From assembly GCA_950295325.1 (NCBI GenBank), contig OX485805.1, forward strand, positions 11,966,501 to 12,030,500: a stretch of 64,000 nt of DNA, written 5' to 3'. Positions 47,396 to 57,689 of the stretch are shown piece by piece. The notes under the pieces are model-generated. The model saw only the letters and a program-made list of their open reading frames with translations, had not been told where the DNA came from and searched no databases. The number at the start of each line of letters is the position of its first letter. Within the stretch, counting starts at the first letter, position 1. The translations under genes were made by a program, and so were the position numbers. This stretch comes from Polytrichum commune. Its lineage: Eukaryota; Streptophyta; Polytrichopsida; Polytrichales; Polytrichaceae.

Positions 47396-48991
47396 CTAAA
47401 TGTTGACATAGAGCGTGCAGATTTGGTCACCCTCGGGTTCACCTTCCCAGCCTGCAAACCACTTGCCCTGCTTCCATTTCTGAAGTGGGTTCAAGGACGG
47501 GTTAGTGAAGACAAACACTTTGTATAGTGCTTGAGCCACTTCGTTGACGACATGTTGTCTTACTTTCGTTTCTGTCCAGGGGATGCCTGCAAGGAACTCG
47601 GCTATATGGACCTGTGCTATTGGCTGAGGAGAATTAGCTTTCAAATTTACCAGGTGCTCCAGCCTATTGTCCTTCCTTGTGATGATGAGTGGGATGACTC
47701 GTAGTGTCTTTCTATGGGTTGGTGGTGTGTGGGGTGGATTAAGTGCCGCCCAGAAATCATCAGCTAACCTGCCGGAGCGATAGCCCTGTCTAGTAATTGG
47801 GGTTGAATATGTGGGTCTACTCTGTTGTTTTCCATTTCCCTTATCCCCTCTCTGATTTTCCGGCTGGATTTTTGGTTCAATGATTTTGGGACGCCACACG
47901 AAGCTCGGTGGAGGTGTACTTTGTTCTTGTTGTGCTTTAGTCCTCTTAGTCGGCTTGTTTGGTGTTGGGAGTATGGGAAATTCCACATCGTCTGTTGGTT
48001 GTACAGAGAATGTGGACGTTTCCCCTTCACCTGGCAATTTGTTTTGTGGTGAGCTGACCTGAGATGTTGTGTGATTGGCTGGGTTGGACGGAAGTTCTGT
48101 TGGCGAATCAACATTGCTGTCTACCCTGGTATCGGTGAGTTGCCGTAGCCTCGTGTCGCTTGTTTGGTCTGCTAGCCGGGGGCTGCTAACCTGCTCATGT
48201 GTGTTTGGCGCTGGTGGGTTATTGGATGGAGGAACCTCCGTTCCTTTTCTATGGTCAGAGTTGTGGGCGGGGGGTCGCTTGTGCTTTTGATGGCGGCCTG
48301 AGGGATCTTTTTTTGGGCAGTATCGTACTTGATGTTCTCGGGAGCGGCACCGTCCACATTGGTTCGGCAGCCCGCTGAATTCCAGTGGATATTCGATTGT
48401 GCCATCCCCGTCTAGGCGGGGGAGGACCACCGTGTGCGGCAGTGCATCGAGGTCTTGTACAAGCAGTCTGATACGTGGCCCAAACAACTTTGCTCTATAT
48501 GCGTCTGAATTGTCTATTGAGATCACTTGTCCAATCTGTGCCCCTATAGTGTGCAAGAATGCATCATCCCTGAGAACTTGACACAAGTTGACAATTTGCA
48601 TCCAGACTGGGTGATCTAACCTGTCAGTTGCGTGAGGTTGGCTGGTGTCGAAGTGCGGGCGCCAACTCGAGAAAAATATCGTTGACGACTTGTAGGTGAG
48701 GTCAGTTTGATTCAGCGCATGCGTGCGCCCTTCCGGTCGCTCGAAGGTTACTTCGAGCACATTGTTTGCTTTTAATGACAATAATGCTAGGGATGGGTAT
48801 AGTGTTTCCCGGGCCCAAGCTGTAAGAGCTTTCAGCCCTGGGTGCTTACCTTGTATTCGCCCTAGGAGCGAAACTGATGCCTTGTTGTCGCATTGTGATC
48901 TCAGGGCAGCTAGTAGTTCTGCGGGGATTGTTACTATTACTTTGCGCTGATCGGTTGAGCATGCCATGTTGTCGTCTCTACTGCCTTCCAT
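47396..48991 (-). CDS. LINE ORF1 protein (DUF4283-type, zinc knuckle)
   Basis: Intact 531-codon frame. The first 200 residues resemble the DUF4283-type RNA-binding region of plant L1 ORF1 proteins (VWMQIVNLCQVLRDDAFLHT, IGQVISIDNSDAYRAKLFGP). A CCHC zinc knuckle follows at about residues 212-225 (CGRCRSREHQVRYC). The second half is Pro/Ser/Thr-rich, with a short folded-looking segment near the C terminus (HIAEFLAGIPWTETKVRQHV). ORF1 proteins bind the LINE RNA. The ATG at 48991 is the first of the frame. It is the only complete frame of the element. Confidence 0.85.
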   Translation of the reverse strand: MEGSRDDNMACSTDQRKVIVTIPAELLAALRSQCDNKASVSLLGRIQGKHPGLKALTAWARETLYPSLALLSLKANNVLEVTFERPEGRTHALNQTDLTYKSSTIFFSSWRPHFDTSQPHATDRLDHPVWMQIVNLCQVLRDDAFLHTIGAQIGQVISIDNSDAYRAKLFGPRIRLLVQDLDALPHTVVLPRLDGDGTIEYPLEFSGLPNQCGRCRSREHQVRYCPKKDPSGRHQKHKRPPAHNSDHRKGTEVPPSNNPPAPNTHEQVSSPRLADQTSDTRLRQLTDTRVDSNVDSPTELPSNPANHTTSQVSSPQNKLPGEGETSTFSVQPTDDVEFPILPTPNKPTKRTKAQQEQSTPPPSFVWRPKIIEPKIQPENQRGDKGNGKQQSRPTYSTPITRQGYRSGRLADDFWAALNPPHTPPTHRKTLRVIPLIITRKDNRLEHLVNLKANSPQPIAQVHIAEFLAGIPWTETKVRQHVVNEVAQALYKVFVFTNPSLNPLQKWKQGKWFAGWEGEPEGDQICTLYVNI

Positions 48992-49400
48992 GGTGGGGGC
49001 GGATGTGATGTGTGTGGCTGCTGAGGGTTCTAGTATCTTGGACGAGTCGGTCGACCTTGCTGCTGGGTTCGGAGGTGTTGGCGCTCATGCCTGCACGAGT
49101 GGTCCCCTACTTCGTGATGTTGTTGTTTGTCTCCATTCGTTGTAGCCGCCGCTTCCGCCTCCCCGATCCTCCCCCGCTCCGATTCGGGCTTGAGTGGTGT
49201 CATTGGACTCGTGTTGAGGTGCATTGGCTGCGTCGTTTGGAGGCGCATCCCTTGGTAGTAACGTTGATTCTAGATGCATTGCTGAGCTTTAAAGATTTAG
49301 CATTCTAGCATTCTTCCGAAACAACCGGATCGGTTCCGGTTTGTGCGGAGCTCATCGTCCTCCCAAAGCCGAAGAAGCGAGAATCCTAAGCAAGAATCAT

Positions 49401-49416
49401 CACATGTGCCTTAACC
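49401..49416. repeat. LINE target-site duplication, right copy
   Basis: cacatgtgccttaacc, identical to 41245-41260. Confidence 0.9.
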
Positions 49417-50104
49417 ACTAAGTCATCACATCACACATGATATATATGAAGTGCTTCAAACCTTTCTAGACTAAGGCCACTATTTTCTCTTTACTACCTA
49501 CTTGATGTATATATTTATAATAAATATTTGATATATATATTTACTATATATAATTTACTGCGTTCGTTTGATTATTTACTGTCTAATTTTATTGTGTAAT
49601 ATTTTATTTTTTATTTTTTATTTTTTATTTTTTATTTACTTCCTACCCATTATTTACTATTTATTGTCTATTATTTACTTTGTATTATCAATAATTTACA
49701 GTTTATAGATTATTATTATTATTATCTATTTACGGTATGCTATTATTATATATAATATATAATATATAATTGACTAGTTACCGTAAATTATTTATTATTA
49801 TTTATTTATAATATTTGCTTCCCTTCGAATTCGTAATTATTTCCACACCCATGTATTTACAAGTCCATAAATTAAGTTTATAAATTGCAAAAAATTAATA
49901 AGATTTTATAATACTCCAAAATATTCCACATTTACTAAAATTTTGTTGATTTGGACATTGTACTATTCAAATCAACAAAAAAATACGCAGCAAACTGTTT
50001 ATTTTTACAAAAGTTCAAAGATCAGTGAAATCGGTCATAACAATGTCCAGATCAACATAAATCTGTTGATTTTCTGTTGATTTGGTCATGATTTTCTAGT
50101 AGTG

Positions 50105-50850
50105 GATGTACTAATTTTGGACCCCTTATATGATCATGGTTTGGGAGTGAGGCCATTTTTTCCCTTGTTCCTGCCTTTCTTTTTCCCCGACCTCTTGGAT
50201 TCCACCGTGTCCTTAGTGTGCAACTCCATCTATGTTTTCTTTACCTTCAACTCTTCACGTATGGATTTCTTAATCATTTTCCTCTTTACAGCTGAGTGCA
50301 ACATGCAAGCGTTATCACCATTGGAGACATTGTTATTCAAGTTTACAACATCCTCATGCTCGACGTTCTTTACCAAAGTCTCGTCTAAAGGCCTTTCTTC
50401 ACGAGTACCACTGTTTTGCCATGGCAACTTCATAGTTTTATTTTTGAAGATCGTCGCTATCTTCGAGTTATCAGTGCCGACGTTCACTGGGAACAACTTT
50501 AGAGGCCCATTTTTTATAGCATCGTATATAAGACAAAGGTCTTGTTGTCTATGTCATGCTAGCTCATATTTGTCCACTATGTCCTTATTACAAAGCCGGT
50601 AGAAAAAATGAATCTTCTTCGACTTCATATTGAATGTCATGTGTTTCTTCCTTGAAAGACCATGAACCTCCACCACCATCTAGTCAAACTCAAATAGGGT
50701 GTACGTTTCCCTCATCCTCGGTTTATCTGCCCAGACTGTAGTGCACAAAATGACCTTCTTCAGGCCCCCCTTTCAGTTAGGTATTTTTAGTTGAAAACAT
50801 GAAAACAAGACAACCAAGGACGTTGTTCAATGTAGGTCAAATACTAAATA
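50105..50850 (-). pseudogene. Possible MULE N-terminal (PB1-like) fragment between the CACTA-like copies
   Basis: On the minus strand, frames interrupted by stops read FEFD, VVEVHGLSRKKHMTFNMKS, KKIHFFYRLCNKDIVDKYEL and NGPLKLFPVNVG, then a Lys-rich linker (RSGKKKGRNKGKNG). The arrangement resembles the N-terminal PB1-like domain of plant MULE proteins, where a 'W/FYR.pgk' block precedes a 'V.VYVEH' strand. Similarity is weak and judged by eye. Confidence 0.35.
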
Positions 50851-52061
50851 CATTACTAGAAAATCATGACCAAATCAACAAAAAATCAACAGATCTATGT
50901 TGATCCGGACACTCAATGACCGATTTCATTGATTTTTTAACTTTTGTAAAAATCAACAGTTTGCTGCCTACTTTTTTGTTGATCTGAATAGTACAATGAC
51001 CAAATGATTTTTTTTAGTAAATATGGAATCTTTTCATAATATTATAGAATATTTTAAATCTTTTGCAATTTATGGATTCAATTTATGGACTTGTAAATAT
51101 ATGGGTGTGGAAATAATTACGAATTCGAAGTGAAGCAAATATTATAAATAAATAATGATATTAAATAATAATAATAGACGATTACTAGTAAATGATATAC
51201 TATAAAAATAAATAATAATAACAGACCGTAAAAATAACAAATAATCTATAAATTGTAAATTATAGAGAATAAAAAGTAATTAATAGATAATAAATAGTAG
51301 ATAATGGGCAGAAAATAACAAATAGTGGAAAATAAAAAATAAACATTAATTAGTAAATATCAAAAAATAAATATTTAATAATAAATATCAAACATTAAAT
51401 ATCAGACAATAAAATTAGACAGTAAATAATAATAAAATGAAATAAATTATATATAGTAAATATATGGTAAATGAAGGCAGTAAATTATTTACAATAAATA
51501 TATACAGTAAAAGAAGGCAGTAAATATATACATCAAATATTTACAGTAAATATATACATCAAGTAGGTAGTAGGGAGAAAATAGTGGCCTTAGTCTAGAA
51601 AGGTTTGAAGCACTTCATATATCATGTGTGATATGATCACTTAGTGGTTAAGGCACATGTGTGGGTGTCACTAGGCGTAAGGTTCGAACCCCTTGGCCGC
51701 CACCCTTGGCCTTGCTACCTACGTGAATGGTAGGTAGTCTATTCTTGTGGGTAAGGTAAAGGTTGAGGGTTGCTTGAGAGGGGTTAGAAGGTGTGGACCT
51801 ACCAACCATCCATGTATGATTTTTAATTTTATATATATATATATAAATCAAATTAAATTACCTTTGAAATATTTATCTATATATATGTATATAAATCAAA
51901 TAAGTTTTAAAAAAATAAAAAATTTGTGACCAGATTAACAGAGAAATTCAACAAAATTGTGTTACATCATGTTCAGGTCAACGCGTCCTAAGTAACAACC
52001 GCGACCAACGCCTTTCTGTTGATTTTTTGTTTATCCGGACGCAAATTTTTTACTAGTAATA
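50851..52061. mobile_element. CACTA-like non-autonomous element, right copy, 1211 bp
   Basis: Begins cattactagaaaatcatg and ends acgcaaattttttactag with taata, both related to CACTACTAGAAA termini. Inner words aacaaaaaatcaacaga recur near both ends. It is homologous end to end, inverted, to the left copy without its LINE. Flanking trinucleotides are ata and aca, so the target duplication is uncertain. It contains the tRNA-like module at about 51625-51690. Confidence 0.65.
51625..51830 (+). repeat. tRNA-derived SINE-like module in the right CACTA-like copy
   Basis: A-box-like cttagtggttaaggc (51640) and B-box aaggttcgaacccc (51680) are spaced as in a tRNA promoter. They are followed by ttggccttgctacctacg and gggttgcttgagagggg, ending in a T-rich and (at)n tract. 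The same module occurs in the left copy, broken by the LINE, and a cousin lies at 52978-53165. Confidence 0.6.
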
Positions 52062-52248
52062 ACATCATCAATGTACTAAAACTCCATAACAAAGTAAAGA
52101 CAGTAGAAGGCGGAAGCAGTTATTAACCCCTGTGACGATGCCGACTGAAGTTGCATTGAGTATGTTATTTCCAAATCTGTCCAGGGAAGTATACACAAGG
52201 ATGGTAGCCTATTTCTTCAAAAAATTGAACACGGCCTAGTATTACAAT
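52062..52248. other. Short gap, nothing recognised
   Basis: No feature visible between the two CACTA-like elements. Confidence 0.5.
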
Positions 52249-52554
52249 CACTACAAGGAAATGGGGGTATAATTGACAAAAATGTGACACTAAAATGTCC
52301 GAAGTGACAAAATCAGCTCAAAGCTATGAGTTTTTGTCAATTCGGACATTATTCAAAATTTGTGTCAATTTTCTGTCATCAGATTTATATATTTCACGTT
52401 TAACTTATTCCCTTCACCTGAGCATGTGTCTCATATTTATTAACAACAAAAGGTGTTACAAAAGGTTTTTAATTATTGTAATTACTAGTATAAGTAATTA
52501 ATATAATTAATGTATTTACTATAATTAATGTAATAACTAATTTAATTAATTAAT

Positions 52555-52745
52555 GTAAATACTGAAATTACCAATTTAAGTAAATACTGAAATTACCCTT
52601 TTGAGTAAATACTGAAATTACCAATTTAAGTAAATGGGGAAATTACCAATTTAAGTAAATACTGAAATTTGCTAATTTAAGTAAATATTGAAATTTGCTA
52701 ATTTAAGTAAATACTGAAATTTGCTATTTTCAGTAAAATACTGAA
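52555..52745 (+). repeat. Tandem array, unit about 27-29 bp
   Basis: About seven copies of tttaagtaaatactgaaatt followed by accaa or tgctaa, inside the 52249-53422 element. Confidence 0.8.
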
Positions 52746-52977
52746 ATTATTGTAATTAATGTAGTTAAAATAATTACAATAATTACTGTAATAATGTTTA
52801 GGAGTATTTTTGTAAATTGTTTTTAATACAAATACAATACGTACTAATTAAAAACAGTAAATACATTAATTCTATGCTTGTTTTTACTTTCACTAATTAA
52901 AAAATATATATACATAAGTTTATAAGTCTTATGGCTTCTTCATACAAAACTCTTACATACTTGGCCTATATCATGTA

Positions 52978-53165
52978 ATGAGCGGTGGCGTAGTGGCTAA
53001 GGCTTTCACACTATAGCCAAGAGGTTCAAGGTTCGATCCCCTTGACCCCTCACCCTTGGCTTCGTCTAGGTTAGGTAGGTTGCTATGTCCATTAGCCTAG
53101 GTGTTAGGTGAGGTGGCTTTTGGCCCTTAGACCTATGTGAGTAGGCCCCGAATGCGAGTGTGGAT
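52978..53165 (+). repeat. tRNA-derived SINE-like module
   Basis: Reads gcggtggcgtagtggctaag (A-box-like) and, about 40 bases on, aaggttcgatccccttga (B-box), then ccctcacccttggcttcg and a body similar to that of the module at 51625-51830. The flanking stems of a real tRNA do not pair, so this is not a tRNA gene. Confidence 0.65.
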
Positions 53166-53422
53166 TACTAATTTAGGATTTTTTACTAGTATAACTTGGA
53201 CATTAAACCACATCACCATGGGTAAATGACGAGGTAAAGAGAATCCAACATGGCAAGGGGGCCGGAGTAAATGGAATCCTACGTGTATAATTGTCCCAGA
53301 TGACAAAGAAATTGACAGAACTCTGTTAATTGTATGACCGAATCAAGGTGCCCTATATGACACCCAAATTAACAGAATTTCGTCACATTTTTGTCAAATA
53401 GGTCATATAAACTCTTGTAGTG

Positions 53423-54649
53423 AATGTGGACAAGTCTAGACCCTTACAATCCGCGTCTTGAAGAGTGCAAAATCACGAGGATGATCTTCTTAGCGAAAAT
53501 AACCCTAGACACGTACTAAGAAGCCCTAGTGACCCCATTCAGATTGTGAAAGAAGATGCATTGGGGAATGACAACATAGTTGAAAAAAAGAAGAAATAAA
53601 AACGATAAAAGAACTTCCTAAACCTAAAGGAAATTATAATACAATATGATCTTACCTTTGCAACCATAGTGTGGTCATTGTAAATGTGAGTTTTCCTCCA
53701 GTTGCCTCTAGCAATGTAGTGTCTTCCTCTAGATTCCTCGAGGAATGCAGTATCTCCCTCTAGCAAAGCAGAGGGTGCACAACAAGGGTGGCTTTCGAAC
53801 CATCTCACCATAGTAATGGGAATAAATATTCTTTTTGAAACCAAATAAATTCTCATCCATTGCGTCATTTTAAAAACTTTAAAAACACAAAATTGATAAA
53901 ATCCCACCCAAATTTTGCCAAATCTAGTGTACATCCAATTTTTGGCAAACAATTCTCAACATGGTGGCTAGATCGCCCGTCACAATCAGTGACTATAAGT
54001 TCTTTCAAAAAAATTGCCAAAACAACTCACACCAAGTGTTGACAAAAATCCTTCCACATCTATTGCCGAAACAATTTTCCATAATTGATTGTCGCAGTAA
54101 ACCCTTAATTTTATTAAGATTGAATTTGTGAAATAAATGACTTGCCAAAATTCCCCACATGCACCCGAAAACAAAACAAAGAAAGACTTTCATTTGTTAT
54201 TCTCAACAATGAATATAGCTCCAAAATTGATTGTTGCACTAAACCCTTAAAATATTAACATAGAATGTGTAAAATAAATGACTTGCTAGAACTCCCCCCC
54301 CAACACCAAAATTAATTAATTAAAAAAATCTCTCAATCTCACAATGTCATACAACTCCAAAATCATCAATGAAATCAAACAAACAAATACAAATCCCAAA
54401 GAACACATAACTGTACACACATAAATCCATCCCACTTCATCTCATAATATTTTTCAAACAACAAAGCTTAACCCTAACCATCACCACACACTTCACCAAA
54501 AAAAAAGCCATGAATGTTTCACATATCACAATCCTCCTCTCCTACAAGCTTTAGCTCCGTGTTCACTGCTTGAGTTTTGTGACGCCTGCCAGGACAACAA
54601 CTCTTCACTCAAACAATGGACAATAGCAATTCCCAGTTAATGCTCCGCA
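53423..54649. other. AT-rich intergenic DNA, no gene supported
   Basis: Open frames on both strands (for example 53952-53539, minus) have no domains. Nothing else recognised. Confidence 0.5.
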
Positions 54650-55410
54650 ACCCTCCATCCACGATTAAAAGTTGAGCTCCCAAGACAACGGTGAGCGACT
54701 ATGTTCCTCCAAACGCCCATGATAGCCCTTCCGCACGCACAAGTGCTCCGTGGCAGAGGAGCTCACCATGGGTAGATCACTCGAATGTCAAGTTGAACAC
54801 CACGTGCGACCAAAAAAAATCTTCTTTTGGTATGTTGCACCACCAAAATGGGTCAAATTTTTATCAAATTTTTTTCATGAGTAGATATACACAGTACCTA
54901 TGACATAGTTAAAAGTGGTAACTAAATTTGATGATTTGTTTTTTTCATAAAACATACCGTTTCTAACTAGAATGACACAAAATTGAACTAATACAATTAC
55001 TAAAAAAATAAAGATGACTTAAATTTTCAAAAAAATATACAAAAGATACTATCAATGGTTATGTATATGTAGAAAAAAATATCATAAATTTTAAATTTAT
55101 ATATTGCATGTAATATAGGGGTAGCAAACTTTGTCCGCACGTGGTGTCAACTTGACAATGAAGTGACCTCCCCGTGAAGCTCACCCACGGCGCGTGGGAG
55201 GAAGAATGGCTGAGCTAGGGCTTTGGGGGGGAGAGCAGTGTTGGACGGTCGTCCGCCAATGGGGAACCACAACGAACAAAGGTGGTGACAACGGAGGGGG
55301 CAAGTCTTGGGTCGGGGAAAAGAGGCTGGGTGGCGAAGAGGGGGGCAAGAGGGGCTTGCCCGACCATCGACGTTGACCGTAGGAGGCCACTTAGAAAGGC
55401 TCATGGCACT
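54650..55410 (+). repeat. GC-rich MULE-associated segment, copy 2 (inverted, interrupted)
   Basis: 54650-54790 and 55150-55410 together match 35560-35175 in reverse orientation. About 360 bp of AT-rich sequence (54790-55150) sits between the two matching parts. The match runs into the start of the transposase fragment (ctagaaaggctcatg-like word near 55395), so both copies come from the same MULE family. Confidence 0.65.
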
Positions 55411-56679
55411 ATAATATAGAGATCCGAGTTTTTTGTCCTCCATTCCTCTTGTGTGTGCTTCAGGATGCTATTTTATTTTTGTTCTTTTTGTTTTTTTAAT
55501 AATCTTCTCATTGCATTATTTGCCCATGAATTTTTAACTTGCCATAGGTATAAGAAAATATGGGAGGATGGCAACACCCCCATTGGAAAGAGAAGAACGA
55601 GCCCACCATGTGTACACACAATGACAGAGTGTCCTTCAAATAAGTAGGGCACTAAAGTGAAATGAAATACAATGTATGACATTGAAAGACAATTATATAA
55701 GAGTATGAAAATAACCTGAGAGTGTTTATCTCTCTACCTAATCATTGTCAACAATTAGTGAGGATGGTCTCATGGTTGCTCTTCATCCGTTTGTCCAGTG
55801 TTTGAAGGACGGAAGGAGGTATATGAATGATTAAGAAGAAAGAGAATCATTCCATCACTAGAAGCTCTGACTGGATAAGATATTCATATAAGCTCTAGAA
55901 CTGAAGAGGAAAATAGGTATAGCCTTGATCTAAATTTGTTAACCGTCTAGTACTTTAGGAGCTAGGAGGTTGCCGCCCCATCAGATCGTGCACATCCAAA
56001 GTGAATTGACATGACATGAATTCTAATTATGAGGGGAGGAATTTGACATGTGTATCAAATCTTTTGGTCTGCTACACACGATGGCCTCCTTTCAATTGCG
56101 TCTGTCATTCAACCATCCAAAAGTGCAGTCCATACAACACACAAATTAATTGGATCCAGGGGCGTTGCCAAGCCTAGGCCTGGGCAGGCCGGACCTACCC
56201 TGGGTCCGAAAGTCCATTTGAAAGCCTAGGTCATATACAGAAAATATTTTTTTCTTGAAAAAATATGCCCTGGATAAAATTCGAATTCCTGAGCGGGCCT
56301 ACCCTTAAAATCAATGTTGGCGATGCCCTTGATTGGATCAATTGGCACTTAGCCTTGGCACATAGAAAAACTAGCCAACTGATGAATCATGAAACATTCA
56401 GAACATCACAATGAAGGGGACAAACACTTACATGGCCGCTTTTGAACTGTTGTTGTTCTTATCTACTGTTGCGTTGCTCTTGATGAGGCAACAACCTGGA
56501 AATTAGTCTCATGTCAAAGGATGACTCAAGCGCTTGATATGTAACAATCACTTCTCTTAATTTATTCAAGGGTCATGAGGAGCTACGTACATTTCTTAGC
56601 ATTTGTGGACCGTAGTCAGAAGGAATCCTTAGCAATTGCTTCCTATTTCACCTGATAATACAAATAAAGCAATGAGGTC
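55411..56679. other. No gene supported; dispersed repeat family A inside
   Basis: AT-rich DNA with a family A copy at 55860-55970. The segment 56155-56340 has a Gly/Pro-type composition but no open frame of note. Confidence 0.5.
55860..55970 (+). repeat. Dispersed repeat family A, copy 4
   Basis: Carries agatattcatataagctcta, gaactgaagaggaaaatagg and aaccgtctagtacttta, in the family order. Confidence 0.45.
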
Positions 56680-56684
56680 CAAGT

Positions 56685-56892
56685 TGTTGAATCTCTCAAG
56701 TACAAACAAGGTTCGAGGAACCAAGACAGAACTCACTGTCTGGAACATGTTGTTCAAAGAAATGAGCGTGAGCTCACAGTATATGTACAGGTGTTTGAGA
56801 AAGCTGCTAAACCTAATTACTGAAGCAAACCCTAAGTAACTAAATAAGAAAACTACCTAAGGTAACAGCCTTCTAGGCAGTATGTTTCAACA
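56685..56892 (-). repeat. Copia 3' LTR
   Basis: 208 bp, begins tgttgaatctctcaag and ends gtatgtttcaaca on the plus strand. Differs from the other LTR at six sites. Confidence 0.95.
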
Positions 56893-56901
56893 CCCCCTCT
56901 T
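56893..56901 (-). other. Polypurine tract
   Basis: Minus strand AAGAGGGGG abuts the 3' LTR, the expected primer for plus-strand synthesis. Confidence 0.85.
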
Positions 56902-56963
56902 GCACACAAGGCTCCTACAAAGTTGATGTACAAGTGTCAAGCTACTCGTAAGCGTGAGTGACC

Positions 56964-57689
56964 ATGGATTTGCGGTTGAGGGAGATAACTTGGGTGCACT
57001 TGGTGACGTTGCTGGTATGGACAATCCTTGTGATGCTGAAACGTGGAATCTCTCAGTTGATAGATGTGATCGAGGAGAGAGTTTTTGATAGAAGTGTGCA
57101 ACCCTTGAGGGAGAGAGATCAGGAGAGAAAAATTGAGCCAGCAACGTTGTTTCCCCCTCTAAGTGACGAATTGGTGCTTGAGCGAATCTGGCCTCTTCTC
57201 CACCAGAGAGTGAACATTTCTCTGTTATGGAGGTTAAGGAGAGTGAACCGTGCTTGGAAGGAGAACATAGCCAAGTCGTTGGAGTGGGCTGCTTTAGAAG
57301 TAGTCAGGGTCGACACTTCTGGTTTTGTTTGGTACCTTGAAGAACGCAGGGAGCGCCGGCCTACATTACGGGAGCGGGTCGAAGATGAGTTGAAGTCGAT
57401 TTCAGTGTTGCTTTTGGAGCACCTCGTGGATTTCGCTCCGCAGTCAGTGTGTCTTCAGTCAAGGGCTGATGATTTTAGAAAGAGTGAAGGAACCTGGAGT
57501 TTATTTGGAAGTTCAACTGAATTTGACTGGGCTTCTATGAAGACGGAGATCCCTTGCCTTGGAAAATTTCACATCTACAGTGAGAGTGGAAGTGATCAGA
57601 GTGAGGAGACAGGGTTAGATGAGGCGTGGAGTCCTTCCACTGAGGGCTCTCTGAGAGTTCACTTCCCTCGTCATTCGGTGAGGGTCTAA
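56964..57689 (+). CDS. Antisense ORF with F-box-like domain, carried inside the Copia element
   Basis: Intact 241-codon frame on the strand opposite to gag-pol. It fills the spacer between the RNase H stop (57686) and the PPT (56901) and overlaps the RNase H end by 4 bases. Start: ATG at 56964; an in-frame GTG lies at 56958. Residues 9-25 are hydrophobic (TWVHLVTLLVWTILVML) and could be a membrane anchor. Residues about 65-110 look like an F-box (LSDELVLERIWPLLHQRVN, SLLWRLRRVNRAWKENI), followed by EWAALEVVRVD and a charged RRPTLRERVEDELKS block. The tail is Ser/Glu-rich. F-box proteins are substrate adaptors of SCF ubiquitin ligases; whether this one binds SKP1 is unknown. It is unbroken while gag-pol carries at least six lesions. 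It may be a captured host gene or an accessory gene of this Copia lineage. Confidence 0.7.
   Translation: MDLRLREITWVHLVTLLVWTILVMLKRGISQLIDVIEERVFDRSVQPLRERDQERKIEPATLFPPLSDELVLERIWPLLHQRVNISLLWRLRRVNRAWKENIAKSLEWAALEVVRVDTSGFVWYLEERRERRPTLRERVEDELKSISVLLLEHLVDFAPQSVCLQSRADDFRKSEGTWSLFGSSTEFDWASMKTEIPCLGKFHIYSESGSDQSEETGLDEAWSPSTEGSLRVHFPRHSVRV

Larger units (their letters stand above)
41261..49400 (-). mobile_element. L1-type LINE, 8140 bp, degenerate
   Basis: Inserted in the CACTA-like element with a 16-bp target duplication (cacatgtgccttaacc at 41245-41260 and 49401-49416). The uninterrupted target is visible in the inverted partner near 51640-51660, which fixes both ends. Order on the minus strand: short 5' leader, ORF1 (48991-47396), ORF2 with endonuclease, reverse transcriptase and zf-RVT region (47139 to about 43030), then extra coding sequence to 41548. 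There is no clear poly-A tail at the 3' end. ORF2 has several frameshifts. Confidence 0.9.
40865..50104. mobile_element. CACTA-like non-autonomous element, left copy, split by a LINE
   Basis: Without the LINE and one copy of its target duplication the element is about 1084 bp. Its right end reads gattttctagtagtg at 50104, the complement of a CACTACTAGAAAATC terminus. The left end at 40865 is eroded (cattaaaagaaattatg). Subterminal motifs aacaaaaaatcaacaga occur near both ends. The element matches 50851-52061 in inverted orientation along its length. The 3-bp flanks (ggt and gat) agree only partly. The inner body includes long AT-rich runs (41064-41090 and 49480-49800). Confidence 0.65.
52249..53422. 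mobile_element. CACTA-like non-autonomous element, 1174 bp
   Basis: Starts CACTACAAG and ends CTTGTAGTG, the typical CACTA terminus. AAT flanks both sides (52246-52248 and 53423-53425), the expected 3-bp duplication. Subterminal words aattgacaaaaatgtgac (left) and gtcacatttttgtcaa (right) are inverted. No transposase frame. It contains a short tandem array and a tRNA-like module. Confidence 0.85.

Noticed and set aside
47764..48290. Alternative frames over the LINE ORF1 second half
   Set aside because: They overlap the intact 531-codon ORF1, whose zinc knuckle and N-terminal domain fix the true frame.
52978..53050. Functional tRNA gene
   Set aside because: Internal A- and B-box-like sequences are present, but the acceptor and anticodon stems do not pair. 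It is a SINE-like derivative.
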